NCBI GenBank assembly: GCA_009760855.2
Contig: WPIO01000001.1
Location: 9,856,001 to 9,920,000 of the forward strand
Source of the DNA: Cristatella mucedo
Taxonomy: Eukaryota; Bryozoa; Phylactolaemata; Cristatellidae
Length of the DNA stretch: 64,000 nt
Reading direction: 5' to 3'
Shown here: piece after piece, positions 18,019-30,099 of the stretch
Layout: each line of letters opens with the position of its first letter
Numbering within the stretch: position 1 is the first letter of the stretch
Notes under the pieces: generated by a model
Seen by the model: only the letters and a program-made list of their open reading frames with translations
Databases searched by the model: none
What the model was told of the DNA's origin: nothing
Translations under genes and position numbers: made by a program

Positions 18019-21000
18019 ATGTGGCAGACCGCTTTGCTTTTTGCGCTTCTTACCTCGCTCTTGGACGGCCAGGTAAGAAATAATCTGAGCAATTTCAAGC
18101 GACGTTTAAGCCCAGCTTTCGCTACATTTCGGTCTCAAAACCACTGCGTCACATTGCAGATGTCGTCAACAGCGGCGCCCTCCAAGACTGAAACCTCTGG
18201 TGAATCTGCTTTCTTTAATATTGAAGCTTACGTTACTCCCGTATTCAAGTTATGGCACATTATGTTCATGGCAGGCGGTGGCATTCTTGCAATCAGTAAG
18301 TTTTATTTCTCCTACGATCCCAGAAACGCGACTTCTAGCGATGCAATTACCTAGACGGTTTTGGAAGTGAGCAGATTTTCAGCATTTATGCTCCTTTTGT
18401 ACTGCCCCCTATGCTACTCCTCTTCGATTCCAAGCCTTGATTAGGTTTACTGAATTAGAATGCCGACTTCTGTCAGTCAATGAGCGTAGGAATGCAAGGC
18501 AATGAAAATGAACCACAGCTGCATCGCCTTTCCGTACAACGTATACAAATATTGCAGAGGCTAATCTTAGCACGGTCCTCTCTGGATTTGTCTCATCAGT
18601 AAGTGGAGCGACTATGGCTTTTGGCTTTGAGGCGGGCAGGTCGTCGCCATAAGCTCTTATCGAATGACATTGAGCTTCTACGGCTATAGCTGAGCGGAGC
18701 CAGTCGATAGGTCGATTTTTAAATTTAAGAAATTCGGGAAATTGCACCCTTTGATAAAGAAGCTCTGATAGCTCCTAGTTGACAAGCGAACACAAACCAA
18801 AATGGTTTGACTCTTACGCGCAAAGCCCGCCATGGCTTATATTTCCTCCACATCTAGCCAAACTACTGCACCGGAACTTATGTGCCCAATTGCAGCACAA
18901 TAAAATACCTGAACTGCTATAGCAGCACTCTTGTGCCTTTGCGCGACAATCAAATAACCAAGTTGCTGTTGGACTACTCCTGTGCCCTCGGATACTCTCA
19001 GGACAATCAAATAGCTGTCCCTGTCTTTCACTTGAAGACAGTTGTCGAAAGAAGTTCTTGTTGTGCGAGTCCAAGACTGGCATTTGCTCTTGCAAATCTT
19101 TCGAAGTGACTACGTCATCTCTCGCGAAGCCCTCTGCCGAAAATTTCTTGCCAGACAGGGTTTACTGCTATTGCTATACTTCTTGCACCATCGACTGCTC
19201 GCCTACGCAGCTATTTTTCTTAATTTTCTCTGCTTCGCGAGCGTGCGCTCGAGAAAGCTCTTCAACCTAAACTCCCTTAGCATGTATAGCTTTTCGGAGA
19301 TAAAGACGAACATAGATATTGCTTATGAAGCTCTACGAATTTCATCCTACCGTATGAAAGCCATTGGCTGTCTGCGAGTGCAAACGCATAAGTAATTGAG
19401 CAATGAGTAAGCGGTCCTTCATAAGAGTTGAGAAGTAATTTTTTTAAATACAGACCACTCGACTGAGCTGTCGAGACTTCTCCTCCTACAGCAGCATTTA
19501 ACATAGATCTTCAAGCCTCGGCTTTACATTTTCCACTTGCATGCTCTAGCCAGCCGGTGCACTGAATTAATAAACGCCTATGTTTTTAATTACAATTGGA
19601 TGCCGGACTTCAACCATTACATCTGCTGTACTCGTCGATCGCAGGTTGTATCCTCATGGACTTACGCAGGTCCAGCCCGGTGTGGAAAACTACCCATGGT
19701 AACGATGCTTGACACCAGTGATTGAGTAGATGCATTTTAGCCCTTATCGGTGTTTGCTAGTAAAGCAGTGATTAACTAACAATGACCAAACAAAAAGGAA
19801 AAGCAATACTTGATGACCAAAGGCCGTCTGCCCCGGGACTGACAACAAAAATATTTCGTCAGAGTGAAAAATTTGGAAGACTTTAAATTTAAAAGTGATC
19901 TCACCCTGAATGTCAAAGTACTGCCGGAATATGTATGGCGAACAGAGTACGTCGAGTTTCCAAGCCCAGCGAAATCCTTGTAATTTTCGTCAGATTACTA
20001 ATGCCTCTTGACGTACCTGTCGCCACCCCGCTCTTTTCTCATATAGATAAGTGCTTGCTCTTCGTCGCATAGTCAATCGACAGCTTTTACTCGATAATAG
20101 CGGCCACTCGCCGCTTTTATCCAAGCTTCACTGGGTCCCCATCGAGCATTGTAACGACTTCAGGACCTTCTCTCTGGCTTACATGTCGCTTCACTTCCTT
20201 GCACCAGCTTACCTTTCCGACCGAGTTTCCCCCCCCCCCCCCCCCCGATAAGTGCCCTCGTACCAACCGCTCTTCAGCTTGTAGCCGTCACGCCGCTCCT
20301 CGAACTAAATTAAAATTTTCCGGTGATTGGAAGCTCGCTTCCGTTTTCGATCACCTCGTAAATTGACTTTCAGCATTTAAGTCAAGCTAAATACGCATGT
20401 GTTCTGCTCAGCTTCCTATGTTCCCCAGTAAACTTGTCTTTTCCCGTTTTTTCTGCTTTACCTGTGCATGATTCAGTGCCTCTTAGTAACTAGGTTCTCA
20501 TAACTAGTAACCTGAGAGGCTTCTTGGGTTGTTTTGCACACCTGTCTAGCATGATACCTTCCATGTCAATGATTTTTGGTTATAGCTTCTCTGGCATCGA
20601 CCTGTAAAGCACCAGAATAGAGCTTTGTTACGATTGATCTGTATAGCGCGCAAAGAGAACTTATTCTCTCTTCAGGCGCTTCACATATGCACCGGGGCTC
20701 GAGTCCACGACCTCGATCATCAACACATTCACCTTGACCTTGGTCGTTAAATGCGAACTTTGGTTCTCTTGGGGTGCTATAGAAGAATACTTACTATTTT
20801 TATTACTGTTAAACTTTCTTTTCATTTTCATTGATTACGAAAACTAGGTGGTTCAAAGAGTCGAAGTGTTTACACTTATGAGGTGCTTACTTTTCTAGTT
20901 ATTTTCGTGTGCTGCATTGTGGACTTCCGGGTGCCTCGAACTAAGGAGGAAATCGAAGCCAACTATATGCGCAGGAAGATGGCCCACAAGTACGCTGACA

Positions 21001-21665
21001 AAATAGGTCGGATGGAATTTAATGATCTGCCTCAGAAGCTTCATGGAGGAAAGGGTAAGTTCATGCGCTCGCTGTCGTAAGCCGACCTTGCAAATGCGAA
21101 GCTTCAGACGCTTAATCCCCGCTCCATCATGAGCCTTGCATAAAGTAGGGCAGTAAAAAATCCCTGAGCTATGGTAGTATGCATAAGCATTGATATAATT
21201 ATGAAAGATTAATTGGTTATTCCTATTAGATAAGGGAAATTTCAATTGATAAATCGAGAAAAGCTCAAGTTAGAATAGTAAGGCTGATGAAGTGCACTTC
21301 TGGAAGTAACACCGAAAGGCATGCCTTATAAATGGTTGCCCAGCTTAATCTTAGCGATTTCCTATGCGTAAGATATTCCATTTTGTTTTTAGGGAGATTC
21401 ATGTGTCATCCGGCCATGATAGCTTTTTTAGTCTCATAAGAGGAACAAGTCTTACCTTCTCTTTCTTCACAGGGTAGGTTTGTGGGATTTCGAACTTTTG
21501 TTTCTTCTGCCTTGTTAAACTTAAAAAATTAAAACCATATCTAGTTCATATAAATATCTTACCATAATTTGCTGTATTTTGATAGATAAAGCCCGAGAAA
21601 TCTACAGGAAGTCGGCACCACAAATTACTTCGAGATCATTTACTCGGTCCAGAAAAGGCACCTAA
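18019..21665 (+). CDS. TMIE: Transmembrane inner ear expressed protein (TMIE) orthologue, complete, four exons
   Basis: TMIE is a small membrane protein needed for the TMC-based mechanotransduction channel in vertebrate hair cells and in nematode touch. Exons: 18019-18072, 18160-18295, 20899-21054, 21586-21665; phases 0, 1 and 1 join cleanly to 141 aa plus stop. Residues 1-18 (MWQTALLFALLTSLLDGQ) form a signal peptide, 19-48 a short extracellular stretch, and about 50-71 the membrane helix (KLWHIMF...IIIFVCCIV). The family signature follows at once: FRVPRTKEEIEANYMRRK with YADKI after it. R74 and R77 sit where human R81 and R84, deafness positions as I recall, fall. The vertebrate poly-lysine tail is absent; the last exon gives a basic Ser/Arg-rich end. 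Its acceptor has a weak pyrimidine tract, so the C-terminus is the least certain part. An AATAAA at 21853-21858 lies in a reverse LINE tail and may or may not be used. Confidence 0.87.
20030..20810 (+). mobile_element. LINE 3' fragment with nested reverse SINE A, in TMIE intron 2
   Basis: The coding remnant contains HSPLLSKLHWVPIEHCNDF and LAPAYLSDRVS, followed by a poly-C run at 20229-20246. The 3' tail starts acctgtaaagcaccagaata near 20610, is interrupted at about 20635-20755 by a reverse-oriented SINE A (box B as gggctcgagtccacgacctc), and resumes with ggttctcttggggtgctata. The SINE therefore landed inside the LINE tail. Confidence 0.75.
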
Positions 21666-21849
21666 ATACAGCTGCCGAGGCTAAAAATGTATCATGTTTA
21701 TAAGCGAAATAAGCACATTTCGTGAGAGAAATGTTGAGGTATAGTTAATTTACTAATTCCGAAGGTCGTCTGATACACAGGTACACTATGATTACGAGCC
21801 ATTTGGTTCTTTCAAAAAATATGCCTTAATTGGTTCCACCCTACTGGAG

Positions 21850-22610
21850 TGCAATAAAATAATAATAATAATAGTAGGTAATTTGCATAGCTTCCTAAAA
21901 GAGCTTAATCTATATCCAGCTGCTTTGCGGATCGCTACTGGAGAATCAATAGCCAAGGTTTAGTGACATGCACGGTATCAAGCATGAAAATGCGAGCAAG
22001 TATCATGCTGAGGTCAGAGTACTAAAGAAAACAGAAACACACTCATGACCACCGGTTAGTAAGACCTTTGGCTATTAGTATGCACTGAATCGTGCACAGG
22101 AACGCACGTTAATCACATCGAGAGAAAGTAGACAAGCTCGTTAGGGCGAATGGGTAGCTGACCGAAACAGATACGTCCATGGCAGGTAGTGACCAGGGCA
22201 GAAATCGAAGTCCGACTTGGCGCGAATATGAGCTGAAGGCCGGATCTCCAAAGAAAAATTACTTTAGTGCAAATGACGGCGAGACGACAGATGCTGAGCA
22301 TTGGCTGGTGCGAGAGCACACTGGTGGATCAAGGAGGCTGGATAGTTAGGCTGGTGCAAGCGAGTGGGAAGCGACCTGTTAGCCAGAGTGAGGATCTTGA
22401 AAAGATAAAAAAATTCTTCAATTGTTAATAGGGAGCGAATGAAAAATTCGGACAGAAGTAATGCAATGTGGCAGCTACGCTTTTGACAACGCAACAGACC
22501 AAACGAGCCACAGAGTTTTGCACTACTTGCCGACGATTATGGGCATTGGCCGGTAGTCCCGAATAAAGGAAATTGCAAAAACCTAGACCCGATGTCGCAA
22601 ATGCGAGATC
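21850..22610 (-). mobile_element. LINE 3' fragment
   Basis: Begins with (AAT)n and the reverse 3' hairpin (gcatagcttcctaaaagagc). - strand remnants such as RSCHIALLLSEF and LTLANRSLPTRLHQP follow at 22280-22490. It lies just after the last TMIE exon. Confidence 0.75.
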
Positions 22611-23199
22611 TATTTAATATAAAGAGTAACTCTTCCTTTCTGTTTTGCTATTTTGGTGCACACAAGAAGTTATTATCCGCGGTCTTCTTCGTAGCTTTCA
22701 GTTGTAACTGGCAGATCAAAACATTTCGGGTGATAATGGTTGCAAGAAAAGGGCTATGTTAGGAAGATCAGGAAGACTACGTCACGACTCACTTATCAAG
22801 CCATCTGCCCACACGCGTATTGGCTGTGAGTTTCAGCACAACATTTTCAAAGAACGTTTAATTTATTTTCATAAGTAGCTGTTGATTTGCTTCAGAAATA
22901 CTATCAGCTTCTTAAGGTGACATTGAACTGCTTTTTAGTCCTTAATCTCAGATCAAAACCACATACCGAGCAAGTAAGTCCAAGTTATGTTTAAAGTTAA
23001 TCACTCCATAGAGTTGGCATGCTGCAAGTGCGTGTATAATGACTTTCTCAGAAATTTAAACCTAGCTAGAGTCCCTTTGGTTGTTTTGTGTGGCCTTTCA
23101 GTATCGTTTGAAATAATTTATCACCAATCCTTCTTGAGAACCACCCATCTCGCTAGGCATCCCACTGGGCACTGCACTGCAATGGTTAAGGTCCTAACT

Positions 23200-23880
23200 C
23201 ATTGCTTACTGGTCTACCGTCCTGTGCAATCAGGCGCTTAAAGCTGGTGCTAAACTCTGCAGCAAGGCTTGTCTGTCGTGAGCGTCACAGTTGCCACATC
23301 ACACCACTTCTCGCCGACCTGCGCTGGCTACCAGTCACACAACACATCGACTTCAAGATTTTGTCGCTCACTTTTAGGCTCATTCATTCTTTGGCACCAG
23401 TCTACCTATCAGATCTACTGCCACACTAGGCTAAGCATCGTACTACCAGCTTTTTGGAATCTAACTGTTTACCTATACGTCGTAAAAACCTCAAATCCTT
23501 TGGAGACCGTGCCTTTAGTTCGTATGCTCCCAAAGCCTGGAACTCACTCCCGACTTTCGTCACGACATCCCCTGACTTGACCACATTTAAAAATAAATTA
23601 AAAACACACTTATTTATGACAACATTTAGTGGGTTCCTGTGATTCGTCCTTTATGTGCTTATGCATGCTGACACTGTGCATGCTACATCTAACCACACTT
23701 GCATTCTGACCCTGTGCATGTCAACCCTAACCATGTTATTCTTGTTGTTTATCGAGCATGCTACCACTAACTATCCGGTCGTGTTTTCTTTGCAGCAAAT
23801 GTAAAGCGCGTAGAAAGAGATTGAATTCTCTGAGTGTGCTTTATCAAGTGTGTTATTATTATTATCATTATTATTATCAT
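23200..23880 (+). mobile_element. LINE 3' fragment, well preserved
   Basis: Consecutive remnants AARLVCRERHSCHITPLLAD, LRWLPVTQHIDFKILSL, KSFGDRAFSSYAPKAWNSLP and DLTTFKNKLKTHLF, with one frameshift near 23430-23450. Then comes a roughly 150-bp noncoding part with repeated gtgcatgct motifs, the 3' hairpin and (ATT)n. I used this copy as the local reference. Confidence 0.92.
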
Positions 23881-23999
23881 TATTATTATTATCTCAACGG
23901 AGACTTCAGAGCCTTGACATCAACGAATAATAATTATCCGATGGGCCTTGGAATTTTGAATAACCCTCGAGATCTGTGCTTGTTCTACTTCTTTTCACA

Positions 24000-25130
24000 A
24001 TTCATTCTCTCGTTCTTGCCGATTTAATCGCCAAACACAACGCAGGCTTTAATTTGTGTGCAGATAACACACAGCTGTAGCCGTACTCTGATCTCTTTCC
24101 CTGCCTACCAGCATGTCAAACTCTCAACTCACTCTCAACTCTCAACTTCTCTCAACTCTCTCAACTTCCTGTCTTTATATATTGCTGACATCCGCATTTA
24201 GATTTTAACAAACCTTCCCAAATTAAATGACAATAAAACTGACTTAATAATTATGGCAAACACAGTGTGACTCGGTAATTGGAAAGCTTAACGGTCAAAA
24301 TCGGCTCTGCAAGCATATCTCCGTTGCATTTGCACGAAATTTAAGTGTTCAATTCTAAAGTGACCTGACATTAGACGATCACGACCACCAAGACCACGGT
24401 GACGAGACGACCATAAGCTTTACGGTCAACTCTACCTACTTTCAGCTTCTTACAATACTTAAAATTCTGGCCTGCCTAGACAAGAGTACCTCAACCAACC
24501 CGGTCACTGCATTCGTGTCATTCCGTGTCAACTTCTGTAACTCACTGCCCTCGGGTCTTCCGGCAGGTGAAATAAGGCGCTTACAGTTGGTGAAAAACTC
24601 GGCAGCTAGGGTTTTCTGTGATGAGCTTCGCAGTTGCCACAGCACACCACTTCCAACCGACCTGCACTGGCTCCCCATCAAGCATCGTATCGACTTAAAT
24701 GTTTTGTCGCTCATTGATCGGTCCCTTCATTCTCTGGTTCCAGCCTACTTATCTGAGCTACTTACTAATCAGAACCGGAATCGTACGACCCGCTCTTCGG
24801 ACTCAAATTGTTTAGTTGTGCTTCAAACCAATCTCAAATCCTGTGGAGACCGTGGCTTTAGTTCGTATGCTTCCAAAGCTCGGAACTCGCTTCTGTCTGA
24901 CGTCGTGGCAATCCCTGACGTGATGACTTTTAAAAAGAAGCTAATAACCCACCTGATTCTCGGGGCATTTGTTCCGTTCACGCGAATTTTTCTTTGTGTG
25001 CCTACGAGTGCTGACGCTGCGCGAGTAAAAAGTAAGCAGATGACATGCTTCCTTTACATCATATACAAAGTGCCTAGAAAGAGATTTAGTTCTCTCGGGA
25101 CACTCTACACATGTCATATTATTATCAAAG
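24000..25130 (+). mobile_element. LINE 3' fragment, longest + strand copy here
   Basis: Covers more upstream coding sequence than most copies, with a decayed DNTQL (from YADDTQL) near 24065 and KLNDNKTDLIIMA near 24220. The RT C-terminus follows (VNFCNSLPSGLPAGEIRRLQ through FKKKLITHL), then the tail gcctagaaagagatttagtt. Tandem ctcaact motifs at 24120-24165 mark local slippage. Confidence 0.88.
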
Positions 25131-25219
25131 GAACTATGAGCAAGTACTCTTGCGGTTACTTCAAATTTAAGTGAAATGATGAGAGGATCGGGTTTTTATT
25201 ATCCATCCACCTCAGGTAC

Positions 25220-25531
25220 TCAGAGCATGTTAGAACATCTCTTTCCATGTTTACAAAAGGAAATAGGAGCTGTGTCCAGAAAAAAGCTAGAAATAACCCT
25301 GAACTTGCTTAGGACGGATTGAGATTTTGCTCCTAATCTCGCTAAGAAATGCTCCGCAATACGGCTTAGGCCAGATGGCTGGGATATCTCTGCACACAGC
25401 CTACTTTGCCTTGTTTTGTGCTGATACTGTTTGCTGACCAGATCGTACACTGCACTTGCTTCCTCGGCGTCTGCAAGCACCTTCAGCCACATTTTAACTA
25501 ACAAGCTAAGTTCAAACTTTTGACTTCCCAT
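25220..25531 (-). CDS. Hypothetical protein, 103 aa single-exon ORF
   Basis: I do not recognise it. The ORF starts MGSQKFELSLLVKMWLKVLA, has a helical, charged first half (ADAEEASAVYDLVSKQYQHK) and ends in a Cys/Lys-rich segment (SFCKHGKRCSNML). It is not shared with the nearby LINEs and its composition looks more coding-like than the antisense frames. No signal peptide or clear membrane span. It could be a real intronless gene, an exon of an unseen gene, or chance. Confidence 0.35.
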   Translation of the reverse strand: MGSQKFELSLLVKMWLKVLADAEEASAVYDLVSKQYQHKTRQSRLCAEISQPSGLSRIAEHFLARLGAKSQSVLSKFRVISSFFLDTAPISFCKHGKRCSNML

Positions 25532-26071
25532 TCTTTCGGCTCACTGCCCGAATTAATCAGTAAAACTCTTAATGAAAATTGCCTTCTAAGATCAATAGCT
25601 ATAATTACTATATCGACTACGAGCTCTTATTAGTCCATTTCGCTGAGGGCCTGTGGTTCTAAAAACCAAAACTTCAGCCACCCTCCTGCAGCCAGTCAAA
25701 TTCTGCTCTGGTTTAACAATCGGTATAAAACGAAGCAATGTCCCTGGATAAAGCATTCAAGCGAACAGTTCGAGTAACAGAAAGAAATGCACAAGAGGTG
25801 GAGGGAGGGGTGGCTTATCATTACCTTAACCGCATAGCGTAGCAAGGATGGACGAAAGCGGAGGTCCCCAGATATTAATCGAGAGAAACTACTAGGTTAT
25901 TATTGACGGCTAAATTTATGTCTGGCGGAGATGGTTGTAACGAAAATGGACAGCAACTACTGCAGTCTTTGTACGTGACTGCTTTTGTTGAGATCACATC
26001 ATTCGTTACGTCACTTCCTACCAACTCCATCCTTGCGACAGGATCAATGTTAAAAATGGCCATCCTACACC

Positions 26072-26092
26072 ATATATATATATATATATCTT

Positions 26093-26143
<51 letters not shown>

Positions 26144-26145
26144 TA
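26072..26145. repeat. (AT)n then (TTTA)n microsatellite
   Basis: Nine AT units followed by about 13 TTTA units. It abuts the reversed retroelement tail at 26146 and probably derives from that tail's AT-rich end. Confidence 0.95.
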
Positions 26146-26200
26146 ATTCATTTGTATAGCGCCTTAAGAGAACTTAATCTCTATTCAGGCGAACCGTGAA
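26146..26200 (-). mobile_element. LINE/SINE 3' tail, reverse orientation
   Basis: catttgtatagcgccttaag then agaacttaatctctattcag: the reverse complement of the shared 3' hairpin. Confidence 0.75.
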
Positions 26201-26429
26201 TTCAGCAGTTGACAGGGAGCAACTACTCCACATTTTCCAATTCGCTCATCTGTTTAGGTTCTCAATTGCCATTGTGGCTCGGCAGTGCATCTCACCCAGC
26301 GAGCGATTCTACGCTTGGGCTGGCTAAACGCGTACTATTCAAATGCGAATTTGCTCTCGTGTAGCCACCCCTACCCAACGCAAGAATCCACGCAGCTATA
26401 CTACGCTTGTCACAGAGATGCAATGACAG

Positions 26430-26765
26430 CTTACTACGGAGCTGTACTGGCAGCTGCACGAAGCGACCATGCTTGCCGATACAGAGTGGTTGGATGGCTT
26501 TGTTCTAGCTGGGCCCGGCGGCAAGGAGGCGTCGCACGCTGCTAGAGCACCAGCAGCGCAGCAACCGTCGGCGGCGGCAGCCGCAGCTCTGGCGGGCATT
26601 GCCGCCGCTAAGCTCCAGCGGACCTTACATCCCAATGTCCATCGGCATAGGGCGACTGGATTCAACGGCGAAGCGGCATCGAACGGCCACCTGGCGGAGG
26701 CAATCGCTCACGAAAACGCAAACGGCGGCAGTCACATCAACGCCGCCTTCGATGGCCACGAATAA
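26430..26765 (+). CDS. Putative terminal exon, Ala-rich, gene not recognised
   Basis: A frame opens after a possible acceptor (gcaatgacag, AG at 26428-26429) with LTTELYWQLHEATMLADTEW and runs to TAA at 26763-26765. It passes an Ala-rich stretch (about 26550-26610) and ends SHINAAFDGHE. The segment is GC-rich (CpG-rich) against an AT-rich background. AATAAA overlaps the stop codon. An internal ATG at 26469 could start a 98-aa protein instead. The antisense frame is also open and Ala-rich, so coding status is unsure. No upstream exon was identified. Confidence 0.33.
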   Translation, partial: LTTELYWQLHEATMLADTEWLDGFVLAGPGGKEASHAARAPAAQQPSAAAAAALAGIAAAKLQRTLHPNVHRHRATGFNGEAASNGHLAEAIAHENANGGSHINAAFDGHE

Positions 26766-26974
26766 ATGGGAAGGAACTCCGACGGTCCGCCGAGTCCTCG
26801 GAATTTGAAAAAAAATAGCTCGGTGGAAGGCGCCTGCAGCACACACTTTGACTCGGGTCCGTCTCAGCATTTTCATCTTGAAGTGCTAAAATCGCCTAAA
26901 TAATGACTTCGCCGACGGCAGAGTTTAGGTGGGAAAGAATTGACAGACCGGTCTTGATTTAACATTTATTTGGT

Positions 26975-27145
26975 GAGCCGTGGTGGCACACTAGGTAAGG
27001 CGGTTGCTTTCACGACCTCGGTCCCGAGATCGTGGGTTCGAATACTGCAGTGGGCGATTCTTTATCGCCACTGCAAGCGGTGGTGATAGCCGTAAAGGCT
27101 CTTCTGTCGCTATACAAAAAGAGGCTGTTTAATCAGCTAGGATTT
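26975..27145 (+). mobile_element. SINE family B copy
   Basis: Box A-like gtggcacactaggtaaggcg and box B cgtgggttcgaatac, then the family B middle (actgcaagcggtggtgatag) and tail (taaaggctcttctgtcgcta, tacaaa). It differs from family A in the middle region. Confidence 0.8.
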
Positions 27146-27149
27146 ATTT

Positions 27150-30060
27150 ATTTCAAAGCTACAACCTAACAAGGTCACTATACTTGCATCTCCTTCATTT
27201 TGCACTACGTATGGCACGTTAAGTACTGCTCGAATAATTCTTTTCTATTCCCTAAACTCAACCTCGTCGAGAATACAGAGCCCTGCTTTGGCCGCTATTG
27301 ATTGATGCATTTGATTTCACGCACGAATACCGAAGCGATTGCCGATTTCTAAACAATAAATTACTAGTACGACGATAGGACATGAGGTAACCACTTCAAT
27401 AAATTTTAATAAAATGTAGAGTAAAATCTATTGTGTTTGCGTAAAGATACGGCTGAACGCAAGTTCTACAACTTGGTACGCAGGATTGCATGGGATCGTA
27501 GAACCTAATGCGCCATTAAAAGCTTGAGCAGTAACTCGGCGCCTCCCCATACCTGCAACCAGCCGCTACAAAATATCAGCGCTCATCCCACTGAACTAAT
27601 TCAATAACCAGCATTGATACGCACTGGAAGACCGACCCAGTCGCAGCTTTCGCCAGCCGACGGCTTAGGCTAAAAACGGCATGTAAGATTCCCATTACCT
27701 TTTCCCAGAACACCAGTCTGAAATAGCTCATTTCAATTTGCAGGAAAGCTAGCGTGACATCCTCAAAACATTTTTGGAGCTAAGATGTCTTTCTTTTTAT
27801 CACTTAGAGCACTCAAATATAATTGTATTGTATATAGCATTTCAATGTAAATGTACATTTTGATGCGAGCATTCATTCGTAATTCCGCAGTGTAGAGGGT
27901 GTTGAGGGTGTATAATCTGTTTTAAATAATTGGTAGCTAATGAAGTTACAACTTCTCTGGCAGCTATTTCTGGGTCACAAATTTACCCAAGACCATGGCA
28001 GCTCAATGGATGGTAAGAGCCGAAGCACGTTCTTCGAAGTACATTCACATTACACGAAGCGTTCGGCAGCATTGCTATGAGGAGCGGCTTTCGATTGGAT
28101 CGGTTCCTTGCAAATGGTCCGGGCATGGGTCTGGACGTTTAAAATTCCCAAGAGTCGACCGGATACTAAAAGGAGGCACGAAACTGAGAGCTCTTGCAAT
28201 CGTAGCATCGGCGGCTGCAGCGTTAAAGATGCTGCTGCACTTGCATCGTCCAAGCGCTTGCACCGATATTGTTGCACGTACGTGTCTCCTCTCCACCGAC
28301 ATCCGCACAGTAAGCATTTTTGAAGTCTCGGAATCTACAAGTCCCCTCAACTTTGAACATAGAGTGCACTAAGAAATGGAAAGCTGGAAGAAGCTAGTGG
28401 CAACTGACATCCCAAAGCAAGAAACCGTGAGAAGGGCGCCAACTTCAAGGAAGAGCTTCTTTCAGAAGCGGCCATCTAGATGCAGCCTCTGAGCAAAAAA
28501 GGCCTACACCGCGAGCTCCACAATTTGGAGACGCCCAAAGAAAAAAGAGTGCTCCAGACGTTTTGGACGTGAGTTTGGTGCAACGATCCGGGGAGTGAGA
28601 TGTGACGGGGTTTTCGAGCCATTTATACGATTGCAGGAGCTCGATTGAGAAGTGTCGATACAAAAAAGCTAGTGCCTAAAACGATTTATAAACTGCTAAC
28701 AGTTTATAAATCGCATTCGCCATTTCATAGGAAGGAGTAGACTTTGGACAACAAAGCTAAGATGAAATATTCAGCTGCAAATATGGGGATTCTATTGAAA
28801 AACTTCAGAAAAGACTTACAAAAGTAGCAAAGACATTGCACTCCGAGCAAGAAAAAATTCTATCCGCAACCTGAAATCTGGAACAAGTAGCTCATTGTTT
28901 AACTATCGAATATTAAAAGCGTCAACGTAAATTTCCCAGTAACTTGTGACTTACATTATTTACGGAGTCCTCTGCAGGCAAGCTATTATTGTAGGCACAT
29001 ACAAGCAGGCTTAAGCCTTGCTCCGAGACGTGAGCTCTGAACGGTGCAAAAAACGTTCCAACCATGCTCGTCTCAGCCAGATAAGTCATTGACTCAAGCG
29101 TGCACAAGCATCGACTGACATAACAGCACCGAAGGCTATCAGCGCCATTTAATTCCGGAATTATTGTTCAACTAATTACCGTACACCTAAAGGCAATCAT
29201 GTGTCATATGCAATTTTAATTTGAAGTATTTTAAAGCTTACATATTACTGCAGCTTTATTGATTTAGACGCATAGCGATGACTAGATCCCGCTTCCATGA
29301 ACTGTAAACCTTAAGATATCAGAGACATAGCCGCATGTACACCTACGGCCTGAAAAAAAATGTGTGGAATTCGATTCCGTCACATAAGACAGGGCTCACG
29401 TAAACTTTTATAACCCTTAACCTTATGTTAGCTGACCATTATAATAAAACCTTTGAAATTCACTATACGCCCAATACAGTTAGTAGGTTACTCCGCTAGA
29501 TGGCTCGTAGCTCTTAGGCAGCCTGCAGGGCTATTGCCCAGGTGGGGCCGGTCAAACTTGGTTAACCGCCTTTATGACATGGTTTATCAGGTTAATATTC
29601 TACTATCTTTTTCTCCAAATGCCCTCACAACGAAGCGGCACAAAGAACAAATCTAGAACTTCAAATTAATGTCCCTGACAATACATCTGACGCTGATTAC
29701 CTACTTATAAGTTTGCCTTGCAATTTGCCCAACGCGACGCTTCTCTCAGGACTCGGGTGCTTTGCCCAACTGTGATTTAAATCCGAAACTAGTTCGTCAG
29801 GCTATTCTTAAAAAAGAAAGCAACATTTAGCACCTTGGACGTAAAGTTCATTCTGCCACCTGGAAAAACAATTTCCTCCGACTCAATGTAAACATTATGC
29901 ACACGAATCTTAACGGTAGCCCCTTCAGAATAATTAACCTCAATTCAATGTGATCACTATCAGCTGATGTTGTAATTAAGTTATCTGAATGTTACATTTT
30001 TTGTTCACAAGCGCTTCCCCCGCTAATACTGATGCGCTAGCCATTTCTCTGATTAATCGT
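27150..30060. other. Intergenic, no supported gene
   Basis: Open frames at 27995-28372 (+) and their antisense partners overlap and show no family features. 29640-29930 carries broken frames that could be old transposon sequence, but I could not place them. Confidence 0.45.
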
Positions 30061-30099
30061 CACGAGAACTCGCTGTCTGTAGACTCGCTTCGCTGAGTC

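Noticed and set aside
19042-19395. 117-codon + strand open frame in TMIE intron 2
   Set aside because: Overlaps other open frames, lacks splice context and resembles no family.
21853-21858. AATAAA as the definite TMIE poly(A) signal
   Set aside because: It arises from the reversed (ATT)n tail of a LINE; possible but not supported.
27995-28372. 125-codon + strand open frame
   Set aside because: Two antisense frames and one alternative + frame are equally open; no domain, signal or homology recognised.
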